This document shows positions 23,840-35,114 of a stretch of 64,000 bases of DNA, piece after piece. Position 1 is the first letter of the stretch; every line of letters starts with the position of its first letter. The notes below the pieces were generated by a model. The model was not told where the DNA came from, searched no databases, and saw only the letters and a program-made list of their open reading frames with translations. Source of the DNA: Lobosporangium transversale (taxonomy: Eukaryota > Mortierellomycota > Mortierellomycetes > Mortierellales > Mortierellaceae); contig NW_019029004.1 of NCBI RefSeq assembly GCF_002105155.1, positions 496,001-560,000 of the forward strand. The letters are read 5' to 3'. The translations under genes and the position numbers were made by a program.

Positions 23840-24203
23840 GCGGTTTTTTTTTTTCTAAAAAGAAAAAAAAAAAAAAAAAAAAGCAAGATCGTTGAAGTAG
23901 GATACTACTTTTTATCATGGCTCCCCTTAATTTCCTCAACATACAAATAAAACCTCTACTCAATCCCTTGTTATAGAAAGAAAAAGCAAAATAAAATAAA
24001 AAAAAAAAAAAAAAAAAAAACTTTTTCACATAGAATAAACAACGTGTATGGGTGTATTCATTTAGTGGTGTTCTCGCAAATGTAATATGAGGATCTTTCC
24101 GTATAACACGTGTGCCTGAATGTCTGAACCTTTTTTTAATGGTGGCTCTCCAATTCTTGTACTTGCCCAATGACTGAGTATTTTTTTCTTTTCTTTTCAT
24201 GAG
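23840..24203. other. Convergent 3' spacer
   Basis: A 364-base gap between the stops of the twin-CX9C gene (plus) and the nucleoporin gene (minus). It carries A tracts near 23864-23882 and 23999-24020 and a CACGTG near 24105. No gene was seen. Confidence 0.5.
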
Positions 24204-24553
24204 CTAGTACGCAAATGGCGACTTGCCCTCTCGAATCAACTCAATTGAGGACAAGCGCACTTGATCCAAGAACTCGTTGAGTCTGTTACTATCCTGCAAC
24301 TCCTTGTATAATGGCACACCCGCAGTTTCGCTCGCTACCAAATTGGATATGTCCACAGACTTTTCCAAATACTCAGGTTTAACCACCCGACTTTCAAAAT
24401 AGACCTTGTGCAAATTCATCACCAGTTCTGAAATGTAGATTTGACGAAGTCGTTTCAGTTCCTGATTCCTTGACGCATCTACATATTTAGCATGGATTTT
24501 TTTTTTTTAAAAGTTATCAGTCATCTCAATGCATAAGAATAAACGGTGTCGTG

Positions 24554-24591
<38 letters not shown>

Positions 24592-27243
24592 TACCTCCAG
24601 GTACAATACAATCAAATAGCCACCGTGATGACAATAATGTCTCGATCTCCACGATCACTTTCTGCGCTTTATCCTACATGTGGCATTACGCGAATACCAC
24701 AAAATAATACATGGTCGAATAAACACCTAGTTCACATGTCTACATCGCACTAATACTTCAATTTTCTTGCTCTTTTTTTTTTTTTATTCTTTTTTAGTAT
24801 TCGTAAGCATACCTTCAGGGTCGACTCCCACATCATCATTTTGGATCGTTGTCCTTCGCCAGTAGTAGGTTTAGAAGTCAAATGATCTTTCCATTCCTCA
24901 TACAATAGGCGCGTACTAAATAAATCCCGATAATAAAAATGCTCATGTGTATTTGATTGAATAACCGTATCCTGCGATCCTTGTGGCTGTTGTGATTGCA
25001 ACTCCCTGAACTGGAGTTGTCCCACTTCTGCTGGGAGGCTATTGAAAAGCGCTAGCGCAGCGTTCAGGCGACCTTGCAGTAAGTAACGCCTTGCCAACGA
25101 GTTGCTGCGGAGCAAACATTCCTGATACTGATGTTCATCAAACGTAAGCCACTCCATGGCCTTAATGGCTGTCTTCTCTTCTGTCGTTGATGAAGACTCA
25201 ATGCTCCATTGAAGATTTGCCATGTAATCAACATCTCTCCTTTCAAGATCATCCTTGATATTTTCTAATAAAGCATCCACAGTTGCTGTAAGGATTTTGT
25301 GCATATCCAGTCTATTTCTCCGGATAATATTCACATGTTCTTGACGATCCTTTTTGGATCCATTGATTGCTAAAAGAAGAGAAGTGTAGTTATTCGTTAA
25401 AATGTAAACGTATGAGAGATATATTATAGTATTACTAGTTATAATAAGCTTGATGGTTCTTACTTATGAGATATGAAGAGCAGGCTTCGACTTGAAGTTG
25501 AACAGGTAGGAATGATGCATAAAGTGGAGCTAAATCATACTAATAAGTGGATATAAAAAGAAAATGAAATTAACTTAGTTTAAGGTCCAAAATAGAATGG
25601 CAATGTCCTCAATTTCAATCAATGTGTAAATAATATCAAATGACCAAATAGTCAGTCAGCCCATTACCATTTTCCTGGAAATCAAGTAATCAACATATGA
25701 CTTGATAAAATAATTGCCGGCATCTTTGGGAACATGGGCTTCCTTTGACTGCAGTAAAAGGACAAAATGTGCCATAAAACGCAAGAGGTGGGGTTGAATG
25801 GGTGAGCCATTTTTACTAGACGCTTGGGCTTCCTTGGCCATCTTGACAAGGAGCTGATCTGTCTGTCCCAAGATAATACTCATTTGAACTCTTCTGAACG
25901 TCTCCTGAGATGCATTCTTAACCTCCTGGTTATCACTGTTCATCAAGTTGTTAAAAATATCTTTAGCTGAAGTGACAGTTGATGCTGGAAGAGGGAGGGC
26001 TTTGCTTGCTCCTCCACGGTTGAATTGCCCCAAACGCGCTTCATTCATGCTTTCCACAAGCGCGTTGTATTGAGCCCATGCATGATCCTCCCAACTTGTG
26101 CACACTGGCAAAACCGAAGAAACATCTCCGCAAAGAGCGCCATATATTGCCCTTTCATATTTATCTACTGTTGGCTCAGTCGCAAGTGCATAGCATGTGC
26201 CCTTCCAAAGACTGCGTGTTTTGTTGCCATGGCGGTCGTCCTCACGATCATACACAGGATCTTTGAACGCGATGGGTACAGAATAAAAGCTTCCTCCTCC
26301 AATGCTTTCTGCTCGCCAGTGCTCGTTTGCCTTAATACAAGCCCTCTTGGCATCCTCCACATTTCCACGTCGGATGTATTCCCAAACTGTCCTCAATAGA
26401 TCTTGCTCAGCTCGCTGATTGCCTTCACCGAGTTTGGTGCCATCACGCGTGGTTGCATCCGGATCTATATAGACCTTTTTGCTAAGAGGTGATGTTGCTG
26501 AATGAGTTCGAGGCGCCCCAAAAGCGAGGGTTGGTCGCGAAAATGTATTATTAGTTTGTTGTGCATATGTCTTTGCTAAAGCAATTGGCGTAAATTCTGG
26601 CGCGATAGTTTCAAGCCATGTTTTGACTGCAAGGTGATGCTTGTAGTTATTGTCCATATTAGCCAAATGCTCTATCAGGTCGAGATCAGACCATTCGAGC
26701 ACTTCCGATCCTTTGCCCACATATGCGGTCTTCTTTTCAAAAGTATTGAAGAGTATAGTCAAGAGGAGCCATGTATGGCTTTCAGATTGCCATAGTTTGT
26801 ATTCATCTACTGCGCTAAAAGTACGATATCCGGCATCTGAATCCTTTCTGTATTCTAGTTGTTGAGCGCGGGTGGAGCAAAGAATATCAAATTCCGGAAG
26901 GATAGCGACCATGTCAATATCTGCCTCTAATGAGGAGCCGATTCGGAGACGCTGAAGCTTTTCCAGTGGACGCGCGAATTTTTGAAACTCGATTCCTGTT
27001 TCAAATGTCTCTTGAAAAGTTTCTGCTGCATCATCCTATATCACCATTTTTCAAGTTCCGGATATTGAAGAAAAATAAAAATAAAAACAAGCTGGTATTA
27101 GATGACTGCATAATTTAATAGTTTGAGGCCCTACATTTTAAAAAGTTGAAAGCTCACGGAGTCTTATGATGTGACCATACAAATGTAGTGCTGATAAAGG
27201 GCTTTTTTTTAGAAGCTGTTAAACTAGGAACAGGGCTACTATG

Positions 27244-27274
<31 letters not shown>

Positions 27275-27464
27275 AAGCAGGACGTGATGGCCCATTAGCA
27301 CATGGGCTTCATTTAGTGATCTGAAGTTGCATCGCGAGCCTCAAAGCTGTTGAGGGTTTAATCTTTTACCTTTCCGTGTCTACATCCACGTCCATGTCCT
27401 TGTCCTTGGGTGTGGTATTGAAGTCTGAAAACCCTGCGAATGATTTTGAACTATTCCATGCCAT
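24204..27464 (-). CDS. Nucleoporin Nup107/Nup84
   Basis: A scaffold component of the Y-shaped outer-ring complex of the nuclear pore. Seven exons give 835 aa: 27464-27370, 27238-27181, 27035-25668, 25539-25464, 25369-24813, 24673-24595 and 24478-24204. The Nup84/Nup107 helical fold is seen in LLRTVWEYIRRGNVEDAKRA and in TSWEDHAWAQYNALVES, the conserved 'W-x-D-x-x-W' turn. The C-terminal part has LKRLRQIYISELVMNLHKVY and ISNLVAS, also conserved in Nup107. Human Nup107 has about 925 residues and yeast Nup84 726. The exon 2-3 junction is the least certain. A GTATGG donor after 27181 keeps phase, while the alternative GTGAGC further down does not. A tracts (24554-24587 and 27244-27272) lie in introns 6 and 1. 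The gene is divergent from COX18. Confidence 0.9.
24554..24587. repeat. Intronic A tract, 34 bases
   Basis: Pure A run on the plus strand in the last intron of the nucleoporin gene, reading as U in its transcript. It is the longest uninterrupted homopolymer noted in the window. Confidence 0.88.
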
Positions 27465-27796
27465 TGTTTAAACACGACTAATGATGGTTCTCTATGATTA
27501 GCCCTTGAATATGCTTACTATGGCGAAATAGCAGATGGCTACCCTAATGCTTTTGTTGGCTCAGCGCTTAGTCGCGTCAAAGAGAGGATTGGGGATGGTA
27601 AAGAAGCAAACCGATCCCAATGTGATTTATTTGTGGCTGGACTAGTCTGTCAATAATTCAAGGGCAGAATTAAAGTGCGGAAAAAGGTGGTATTATACAA
27701 GCTTTCTGAACGTGAAATAATGGTATCATTTATTCATTAAGCAAAAACATTGTAAGGAAAGACTTTCTGACCATATTCTTGCAACGAAGAGGAGTC
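27465..27796. promoter_or_regulatory. Divergent promoter region, Nup107 / COX18
   Basis: A 332-base gap between the divergent starts of the nucleoporin gene and COX18. No specific element is assigned. Confidence 0.4.
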
Positions 27797-29235
27797 ATGC
27801 GCCCTGTTGGAATGCTTCTTGGGCGGAAGGCGTGCATCGTCGGACCAATGGCGGCGCAATGGGCAGCAGCTGTTGTTCAACCAAGAGTTCTGCCGAACTT
27901 GGCTGTAAGAAGCCTTTCAGGAACAGCCGCCCTTCGAAAACAACTTGACTCTGGGGATAATTCCTCAGCTTCAACAGCATCGGATATGACTAACTTATCG
28001 GCTGAATCAATCGTCCTATCTGCTGACTTGACTGTGGATTCACCTATATCTCAAGCATCTACTCAAGTCAATGCTCTCCTTGCCAGTACACATTATATAC
28101 TGGAATGTATACATGCCGTAGGCCTTCCCTGGTGGGCGACCATCTTTTGTGCAACATTTTTGCTCCGCACAGCTATCACCACTCCAGTAGCGATCTATCA
28201 GCAACGAGCTGTGGGAAGGATGATGATGTTAACGCCAGTGCTCCAGGCTTGGTTGGAGACACTCAAGGCCAGTGTGAGTATCGATCATAAGCTCAAAGAT
28301 CGCGACTATTCAACTTTCAATCAGGAAATTCAGAACGCAGTAGGTATTTCACTTCTTTTATGACCATTATTGCAGTTTGACTTTTGACTCGGGGTATGAT
28401 AGGAAGAAAGGAAAGGATAATAACATTCGTTTTTCAAATGAATTGCTTCTCCTTTTTGGATTCTTTTCATCGCATCTAGTATCGCGCCAAAGTCAAGGAA
28501 TTGTATTCTAAGCATAAGTGTAATCCCCGTGTCAGTTTTCTGTTACCTTGGGTTCAAATACCGCTCTTTGTTACTATGTCGTTGACGATTCGAGGCATGG
28601 CTGGATACCCTTTACCTTTCTTGGGTGACTCTAGGCTCGTGCCTGAATCAGGGTTTACAGAGGGCGGCACTCTTTGGTTTACAGACCTAGCAGCCTCAGA
28701 TCCAACATGGATCATGCCGGTTGCCATTGGCGCCACTAACCTACTCAATGTTGAGGTAATGTTTAACGTCCTTTGGTGTTCAGAAAGCGAGAGTTTATTA
28801 GTTGCCATTAAGGCTTGAACAAAATAAAAAGCTTACTAAGCTTCAAATTTCTGACCCTGGAATCTTTTCATAGATGAACAGCTCGATGATGAGTAAAACT
28901 CCTACAAGGAACCAAATTATTTTCCGCAACCTGTTCCGCGCTCTATCCATAAGCATGATTCCTATTGCACATGAGGTGCCCATGGTAAGGAACGAAGCTG
29001 AATAATAATAATAAAAAAAAAAGATAGTCATACCTTTTGTTGTTGTCGTTATTGTTGCTTGAGTGGTTGCTTTGGACCTCTGTAAAGCTAACCTTTGCTC
29101 ACTATCAATCAGGCTATTTGCCTATATTGGCTTTCATCAGGAACATACAGTGTCGTTCAAAACCTTGCATTCCGTATGCCTGGTGTTAGGCGATGGTTGA
29201 AGTTACCACCTCTACCCAAACAAGCTCTCCAGTAA
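27797..29235 (+). CDS. COX18: COX18/OXA2-type mitochondrial inner-membrane insertase
   Basis: COX18 belongs to the YidC/Oxa1 family and exports the C-terminal tail of Cox2 across the mitochondrial inner membrane. Four exons join in phase: 27797-28339, 28480-28755, 28874-28984 and 29113-29235, giving 350 aa. The start is the first ATG; an in-frame TTG lies 18 bases upstream. Residues 1-50 are basic and Arg/Ala-rich, a likely presequence. Membrane segments include LPWWATIFCATFLLRTAITT, FLLPWVQIPLFVTMSLTIRG, the span starting at WIMPVAIGATNLLN, LFRALSISMIPIAHEVP and AICLYWLSSGTYSVVQN. The spacing and ASDPTWIMP resemble COX18 more than Oxa1, and the long C-terminal coiled coil of Oxa1 is absent. 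The stop lies about 25 bases before a genomic A tract. Confidence 0.88.
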
Positions 29236-29244
29236 AAGATTGAT

Positions 29245-29282
<38 letters not shown>

Positions 29283-29386
29283 AATATCTTTAATAGAGTA
29301 GTATACAATAAAATATGCGATTCTAATTAATATGTAGTAAAAAAAATTGTGAAAGAGCAACAAGTGATAAAGGTCGAAAAGAAGTA

Positions 29387-30169
29387 TTAAGACGATGTCA
29401 TCATAACATCCCCATCCCCATCGTTATCATGGTTATAATCATTGTCACCACCACGCATAGAGGTTCTGTGTGCTGTGGTTCTCTCATTGTCATTATCCTT
29501 AGAAGAGCGGCTGTTATCATCATCGTCGTTCATATCCATCATGACAATAGCTGGCTTTTTGTTGATGGTTGGCGACGTGCTTAATGTTGAAGAGTCTTTT
29601 TTGATGTCGCTAGGGTTGATGATGATATCTTCTTCTTTGATATCCTTCTTAAGATCAAACACACCCAATCCCAAGTCCATTTCGATATATTGTTCACCGC
29701 TCTCCTCATCCACATTCTCAATATCTAGAGCTTTAGGGTCCTGTTTGATCTGCTGTTCCAGCTGAGCATTGGCCTCCTTGATCTTTGGGAGAAAATCCTC
29801 AAGACGTGCCAATACTAATAGAAAAGAAGCAACAGACAAACACATTCATGCATAGAAAGAGTTAATAACAGCTGATGATGGGGAAAAGGACACATCTGAT
29901 ACATCGATCTCAAAAAGAAAATGGCCTACTACTTACAGTCAGATTGAACCCTGAATGTTTTACGCTCGCCTGTCGACTTTTTATCCTCATCAGACGTAGA
30001 GGAGGTAGAGGCTTTGTTGCCGCTCAAAAGGTTGCCTGTGAAATGGAGAAAAAGCAAATTAATTGGCTTTTCACACATAAACATGCAGCAAGATCCGCGT
30101 GGCGACTAATCATGGACATTTACTAATGAGTTCGTCCTTGGAGGAGAGGTCCAGCCGTGGGTTTGACAT
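29387..30169 (-). CDS. NOPCHAP1-like snoRNP assembly chaperone (DUF4598)
   Basis: Human NOPCHAP1 (C12orf45) links NOP58 to the R2TP/RUVBL complex during box C/D snoRNP assembly. Three exons join in phase: 30169-30124, 30035-29937 and 29814-29387, giving 190 aa. The conserved core is LLARLEDFLPKIKEANAQLE followed by LDIENVDE and YIEMDLGLGVFDL. Together these are the family signature. The N-terminal 45 residues are Ser/Lys-rich. The C-terminal tail is acidic and low-complexity (Asp/Asn), as in the human protein. Assignment rests on the core motif and overall layout, with no search possible here. The gene is divergent from seryl-tRNA synthetase, with 234 bases between the two starts, and converges with COX18 (151 bases between stops). 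Confidence 0.75.
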
Positions 30170-30403
30170 GGTGGGTAATAAAGAAGGTCTAATGGGGTTC
30201 AACAACCATGCAATGAGTTTTTTGTACCCGCCAATTGTTTTAAGGGGCCGTGCACGATTTTTGTCTCTTGAGTTTCTATGACTCTTAAAAAAAAAAAAAA
30301 AAAAAAATAACAGACCACTTGTCAGACTTTCACTTTGGATACGCCCAGCTTTCTTTTTCTTCTGAAATCATCATTTGTCTATATTCAACCATTCGAAATA
30401 ATC
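30170..30403. promoter_or_regulatory. Divergent promoter region, NOPCHAP1-like / SerRS
   Basis: A 234-base gap between the two divergent start codons. It contains an A tract near 30284-30307. The two genes serve snoRNP assembly and translation, so a shared promoter would fit co-regulation with ribosome production. That is an inference. Confidence 0.4.
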
Positions 30404-30749
30404 ATGCTGGACATCAATCTCTTCTTGGAGGAACGAGGAGGCGAGCCTGAACGCATTCGTGAATCCCAACGCCGGAGACATGAGTCTGTCGAACTCGTCG
30501 ACGAAATCATTGCCCTCTATGAAGATTGGAAGACAAGTAGGTGAAACAGACTAGTAAACCCCACAGGGACCCCTAAGCCAAGCAAAGGAAGTCTCGAACT
30601 CGCATATCGAAAGCTGACTACATTTGTGTCTAACGTCGCGTAATAGCGACAGATGTCATTGTCGTTATTATATATTTCGATAAATTACTGTCTTCAATCA
30701 AGATGATTTATCGAAGACAACAATGGACGTCTCTAATTTTAACTGTTGC

Positions 30750-30782
<33 letters not shown>

Positions 30783-32459
30783 TTGCTTACCACAATATCT
30801 TCTTTAAGCTCGTTTCAATCTTGATCAGTTAAACAAGAAGTCCAACGCTATCCAGAAAGAGATCGGTGTGAAGATGAAGGTAATACCTTTGTCTAGCGAC
30901 TCTACCTTATTATTTAATGGAAGACTTTTTCGACTTACTTTTGCAATGGGAAATGGAATATACATCGGATAACTAATACTGAAGTAATTGATTGACATGG
31001 TCTGGTATGACCCATGGCTCACCTACAGAAAAAGGAGGATGCTTCTGATCTCATCCAGGCCCGTCTCGACAATAAGAAGGAGCAAGAGACTTTGGAAGTC
31101 GATCTCAAAGCCAAGGAGGCCTTATGGACTGCCAAGTTGAGCTTAATTGGAAACTTGGTTCATGACTCTGTTCCTGTCTCGGATAACGAGGTAAATGACA
31201 GTAATGAATCATTGTTGAATGGAAGATTAATTTTGATGGCATGAGGCGCAGCAGATAATATGAATACCGCCTGCGGTTATTGTCATAACTAATTTTTTTA
31301 TTTTATTTTATTTTATTTTATTTTATTTTTTTGAATGTGCTCTGACTCATTCATTAAAAAGGACAACAACGTTGTTGAGAGGACTTACTTCCACAATGGC
31401 AAGAATCCTGAACACAACCCCAAGATCTATTCCCATGATGAGGTTCTCTACCGTCTGGGAGCCTATGATCCCGAGCGTGGACATAAGGTCGCTTCTCATC
31501 GTGGTTACTTCTTAACGGATGTGGGTGTTGAACTCAATATGGCTCTTGTGAACTATGGGCTCTCATTCTTGGGCAAGCGAGGTTACAAGAAGCTCCAGAC
31601 CCCCTACTTTATGAAGAAGGAGGCCATGGCCCAGACCGCCCAGCTGTCCCAGTTCGATGAGGAGTTGTACAAGGTCACTGGAGATAACGAGGATATGTAT
31701 TTGATTGCCACCTCCGAGCAACCCATTTCTGCTTTCCATGCCAACGAATGGTTTGAGCAACCTAAGGAGCAGTTGCCCATCAAGTATGCTGGTTATTCAA
31801 CCTGCTTCCGTAAAGAGGCTGGCGCTGCTGGCCGTGATACCTGGGGTATTTTCCGCGTCCATCAATTTGAGAAGGTAGAGCAGTTCTGTTTAACAGAGCC
31901 AGAGAAATCTTGGGAGATGTTTGACCACATGATCCAGAACTCAGAGGAGTTTTACCAGTCTCTCGGTCTCTCATATCGTATTGTGTCCATTGTTTCGGGA
32001 GCACTCAACAATGCTGCAGCTAAAAAGTATGATCTGGAGGCATGGTTCCCTTTCCAAGGTGCCTATAAGGAATTGGTCTCGTGCTCAAACTGCACAGACT
32101 ATCAGTCCCGTAACTTGGAGATTCGGTGCGGAATCAAGAAGATGGGCGATCGTGAGAAGAGATATGTCCATTGTTTGAATTCGACTTTGACTGCAACTAC
32201 GCGTACCTTGTCGTGTATCCTCGAGAATTATCAGACTCCTGAGGGTATTCGCGTCCCCGAGCCACTGATCCCTTACATGGACGGACGCGATTTCTTACCT
32301 TTTGTTCGTGAACTTAAAAGCCCAAAGGTAAAGGCCAAAGGATATGCTTATTTTATTTGCCACATTTATTGCAAACGAAGCCCAGAGATGCATATAATCG
32401 ATCGACTGATGTTAACCTTTCTCTTTTTCTTTTATTTTTTTTCTTGGTGATAGAAATAA
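30404..32459 (+). CDS. Seryl-tRNA synthetase, cytosolic
   Basis: This class II synthetase charges tRNA-Ser (and tRNA-Sec where present) in the cytosol. Five exons join in phase: 30404-30536, 30809-30879, 31029-31190, 31362-32327 and a tiny 32454-32459 (Lys plus stop), giving 445 aa. The start gives MLDINLF, the standard eukaryotic N-terminus. The N-terminal coiled-coil arm (exons 1-3) contains [13 protein letters not shown]. Class II motif 2 is [20 protein letters not shown] and motif 3 is [30 protein letters not shown] forms the serine-binding region. No mitochondrial presequence is seen. The last exon is only six bases, so automatic annotation could easily end the protein inside intron 4. 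Intron 1 holds a 29-base T tract, and intron 3 has a TTTTA repeat. Confidence 0.95.
30752..30780. repeat. Intronic T tract, 29 bases
   Basis: Pure T run in the sense strand of intron 1 of seryl-tRNA synthetase, 28 bases before the acceptor at 30808. Confidence 0.9.
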
Positions 32460-32933
32460 GCGCGAGACCTGTATCTAGGAAAACGAGATAAAATACCCGC
32501 CAGCGCGCGGATAGAAAAAAAGAAAAGAAAAGAAAAAAAAAGAATAAAAGCATTCCGAGGAGGGAGCAAGAATAGGATAGGGATATTTAGATCTACCATT
32601 TACTGCTTTCACATTCATCACACGCCCAACACAATAAACAAACACGAGAATTTCAATAAACGCGATGAGAGCAATGCATCAACATGGCGCAGTATATATT
32701 CCCAATTGGGAAGTATTTTAGCCCATTATTGGGGCGATCGGGGCTAATGGGCAAACTTGGTGAGACAGAAGTTGTGTGGAGTTGAAAGAGTCGATCGAAA
32801 GTAGAGACTGATTTGATCCTTTGGGCTATGTCCTGGAAGTTTAGTCAGGCTAATGCTAATATCCATGTTGATAATGTTCATTTCACCTATCCTTGCAGCA
32901 TTGCAGCGTATAAATGATATAAACAAGTTCGAA

Positions 32934-32965
<32 letters not shown>

Positions 32966-33134
32966 GTTATTTAAAACAAGCGCTCACATTTCAAATCTCC
33001 TTTTCTCTCCAACACATTCAAATCAGCTTTCTGTTTTGTTTTTCATTCTTCATTCCTCTTTTTTCTTACTCTGTTACTTATAAGCACTACTTTTTTTTCT
33101 TTTTCTTTTTTCTTTTCTTTTCTTGTCGCCACTC
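32460..33134. other. Spacer with inverted repeat
   Basis: A 675-base gap between the SerRS stop and the AIG1-type GTPase start, both on plus. It holds a short palindrome (32701-32710), an 8-base inverted repeat (32721-32752), a T tract near 32938-32965, and a pyrimidine-rich stretch just before the GTPase start. It should contain the GTPase promoter. Confidence 0.5.
32721..32752. repeat. Inverted repeat, 8-base arms
   Basis: The arms GCCCATTA (32721-32728) and TAATGGGC (32745-32752) are perfect reverse complements around a 16-base GC-rich centre that itself contains CGATCG. Ten bases upstream is the 10-base perfect palindrome CCCAATTGGG. GC-rich dyads stand out in this AT-rich spacer. They could form a hairpin in the SerRS 3' region or bind a dimeric factor upstream of the GTPase. 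Confidence 0.8.
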
Positions 33135-34256
33135 ATGATCAACGACGCAAACAACATCGTGCTGGCCGTTGTAAGGATTTCAAATTCAGCGTCTTTTTTT
33201 TTTTTTTTCTTTCTTTTTTTTTTTTGTTTGTTTGTTTAAAAAGAGTTGTTAATAATTATAAAAAAACGCGTTCTGTACAGCTCGGCGCTGTAGGAAATGG
33301 AAAATCATCTACTTTGAATTCTATTATTCAGGAACCACTTTTTCAGTCTGGCCGTTCTGTTGGTGTAAGTAAAAGAAAAAAAAAATCTTTTTTTTTTTTT
33401 TTTTCTAAAGATCAACATAAAGGGACATGTGCATTACAAATCCACTTTCTTCAAGGATGGGATGATTTCGTTCACGAAAAGCTTCTCTTCTCCCCTCTGA
33501 GGGTTTCGACGGTTTTCTTATAAATCAGGGGCGGGGGCCATGCGGATAGTACTCTTCTTCTCCGGCCAAATCAAGCCTTAATAAGATGAAGGAAAAAAAA
33601 AAAAAAAAAAAAAAAAACGATGAAGATAACTATGTCTTGACAAGAGTTTGAGTTATTTAATTGAATCTGATCCGAACATTATGTCTTGTTTCCTTTTTTC
33701 ATCTAGGCCGTGACGCAGCACATCGGAAGTTGTGTTCGCCACTGGAAGCTTCCCGAAGTCGGAAGAACCGTTCATATTGTTGACACGTAAGTTTGTAATT
33801 GCAATTGTATAAACATGTATATATTATATATATACTTTTTTTTTTTTTTTTGTGTTGCCGAAGTCCTACCATGCTATGCAACATGTATCACCTCAATAAC
33901 AAATCGACAAAAAAATTCTGGAAGTCGATGCAGGGTCGATGGCGCAGTCGTTGCTGAATACGAAGAACACCGAAAGGTCGAAAAAATAAAATAAAATAAA
34001 ATAAAAGGAATTAAGCTTGACGGGAAGGGAGATGAGGAGGAAATCAGGGAGGAGGCGAAAGAGAATGTGATGTTGGAAAGGGCTGCATAAGTCTCAATCA
34101 TGTGGGACTGTCGCTTATTGGATTGCCACTTCTTTTTGGAATACCATTTTTCTGAATTGTCTACTTCTTACTGGTGGAAGTTTTAGATGGACATCTGTTG
34201 GCAGTGCTCAATGCTCAGTGACAACAAACCCAAACTTTACGCACTCACACTCTCTG

Positions 34257-34295
<39 letters not shown>

Positions 34296-35114
34296 TACAA
34301 AAAAATGCTACGTTAGCCCTGGAATGTGCGAGTCAACATATAAGGATGTAGAGAATGTGCACTTGATGGTGGAGTTTTTCAAGACCTTGTCCCATGGCGT
34401 AAGCGCGTTTGTACTCGTTTTCAACATCCATAATACAAGGTAAGCATAACAACCATAACAACATAACATTGTTAATAAAATTGTCTTTGACAGAGTGCTC
34501 CACCTACGACATGAGGTTTTAAGCTTTTATCTTTTTTTATAAAAAAAAAATACAAAAAGACTGGATGAATATACAAAAAATATGCTGCGGCTGTTTGAGC
34601 GTCTACTGGGTCAACATTTCTGGAAACATGTTGTCATCGTTTTTACACACGTAGACGAGGATCAACGGGATTATCTGGATCAGAACATTGATGCATTAAC
34701 AGATCCTTCGGAGGGCTTTGTCAAAGTGTTGAGTCAATGGTTCAACCTGCCTTATCAACCCCCATTGGTGTTCCTGTCCAACAAAGATACACGCTATAGC
34801 AGCTATGCTCGAGAGTGCTTCCAGGAACTCTATGAAGCCGTCGTATCAGTTGAGGAGGGCGCCAGGAGAGCCAAATTTACATGTACCTTTTTCCAAGAAG
34901 TGAACAATAGGGTAAGTTAGCTCATCTTTATGCCAACACTATAGACATCAAAGACAAACGCCCGTGTATTGATTTTTTGTTTCTTATTTCTCTATAGATC
35001 GGTGTTGCTCAAGACAACTTTATTGTTCAGAGTATTCGCCACGCTGCGGTGTCGATCCCTCAAATGGTTCAGACTGGTACAAGGAACGTTGTTAATGCCT
35101 GCAATGTCATGTAG
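33135..35114 (+). CDS. AIG1/GIMAP-type GTPase
   Basis: AIG1-type GTPases are septin-like P-loop proteins, known mainly from plants (AIG1, Toc GTPases) and vertebrate immune cells (GIMAPs), where they oligomerise on membranes. Six exons join in phase: 33135-33170, 33281-33364, 33707-33786, 34317-34439, 34560-34911 and 34998-35114, giving 263 aa. The P-loop is LGAVGNGKSSTLNSI. A threonine-containing switch I follows (AVTQHIGSC). Switch II is DTPGMCEST, split by an intron. FWKHVVIVFTHVD supplies the G4 position, and PPLVFLSNKD may be the G5 region. The C-terminus has no clear membrane anchor or coiled coil. The three introns between the small early exons are long (342-530 bases) and rich in T and A tracts. 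A role in membrane or stress biology is only family inference. Confidence 0.85.
34260..34289. repeat. Intronic T tract, 30 bases
   Basis: Pure T run in the sense strand of intron 3 of the AIG1-type GTPase, close to its acceptor (exon resumes at 34317). Confidence 0.9.
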
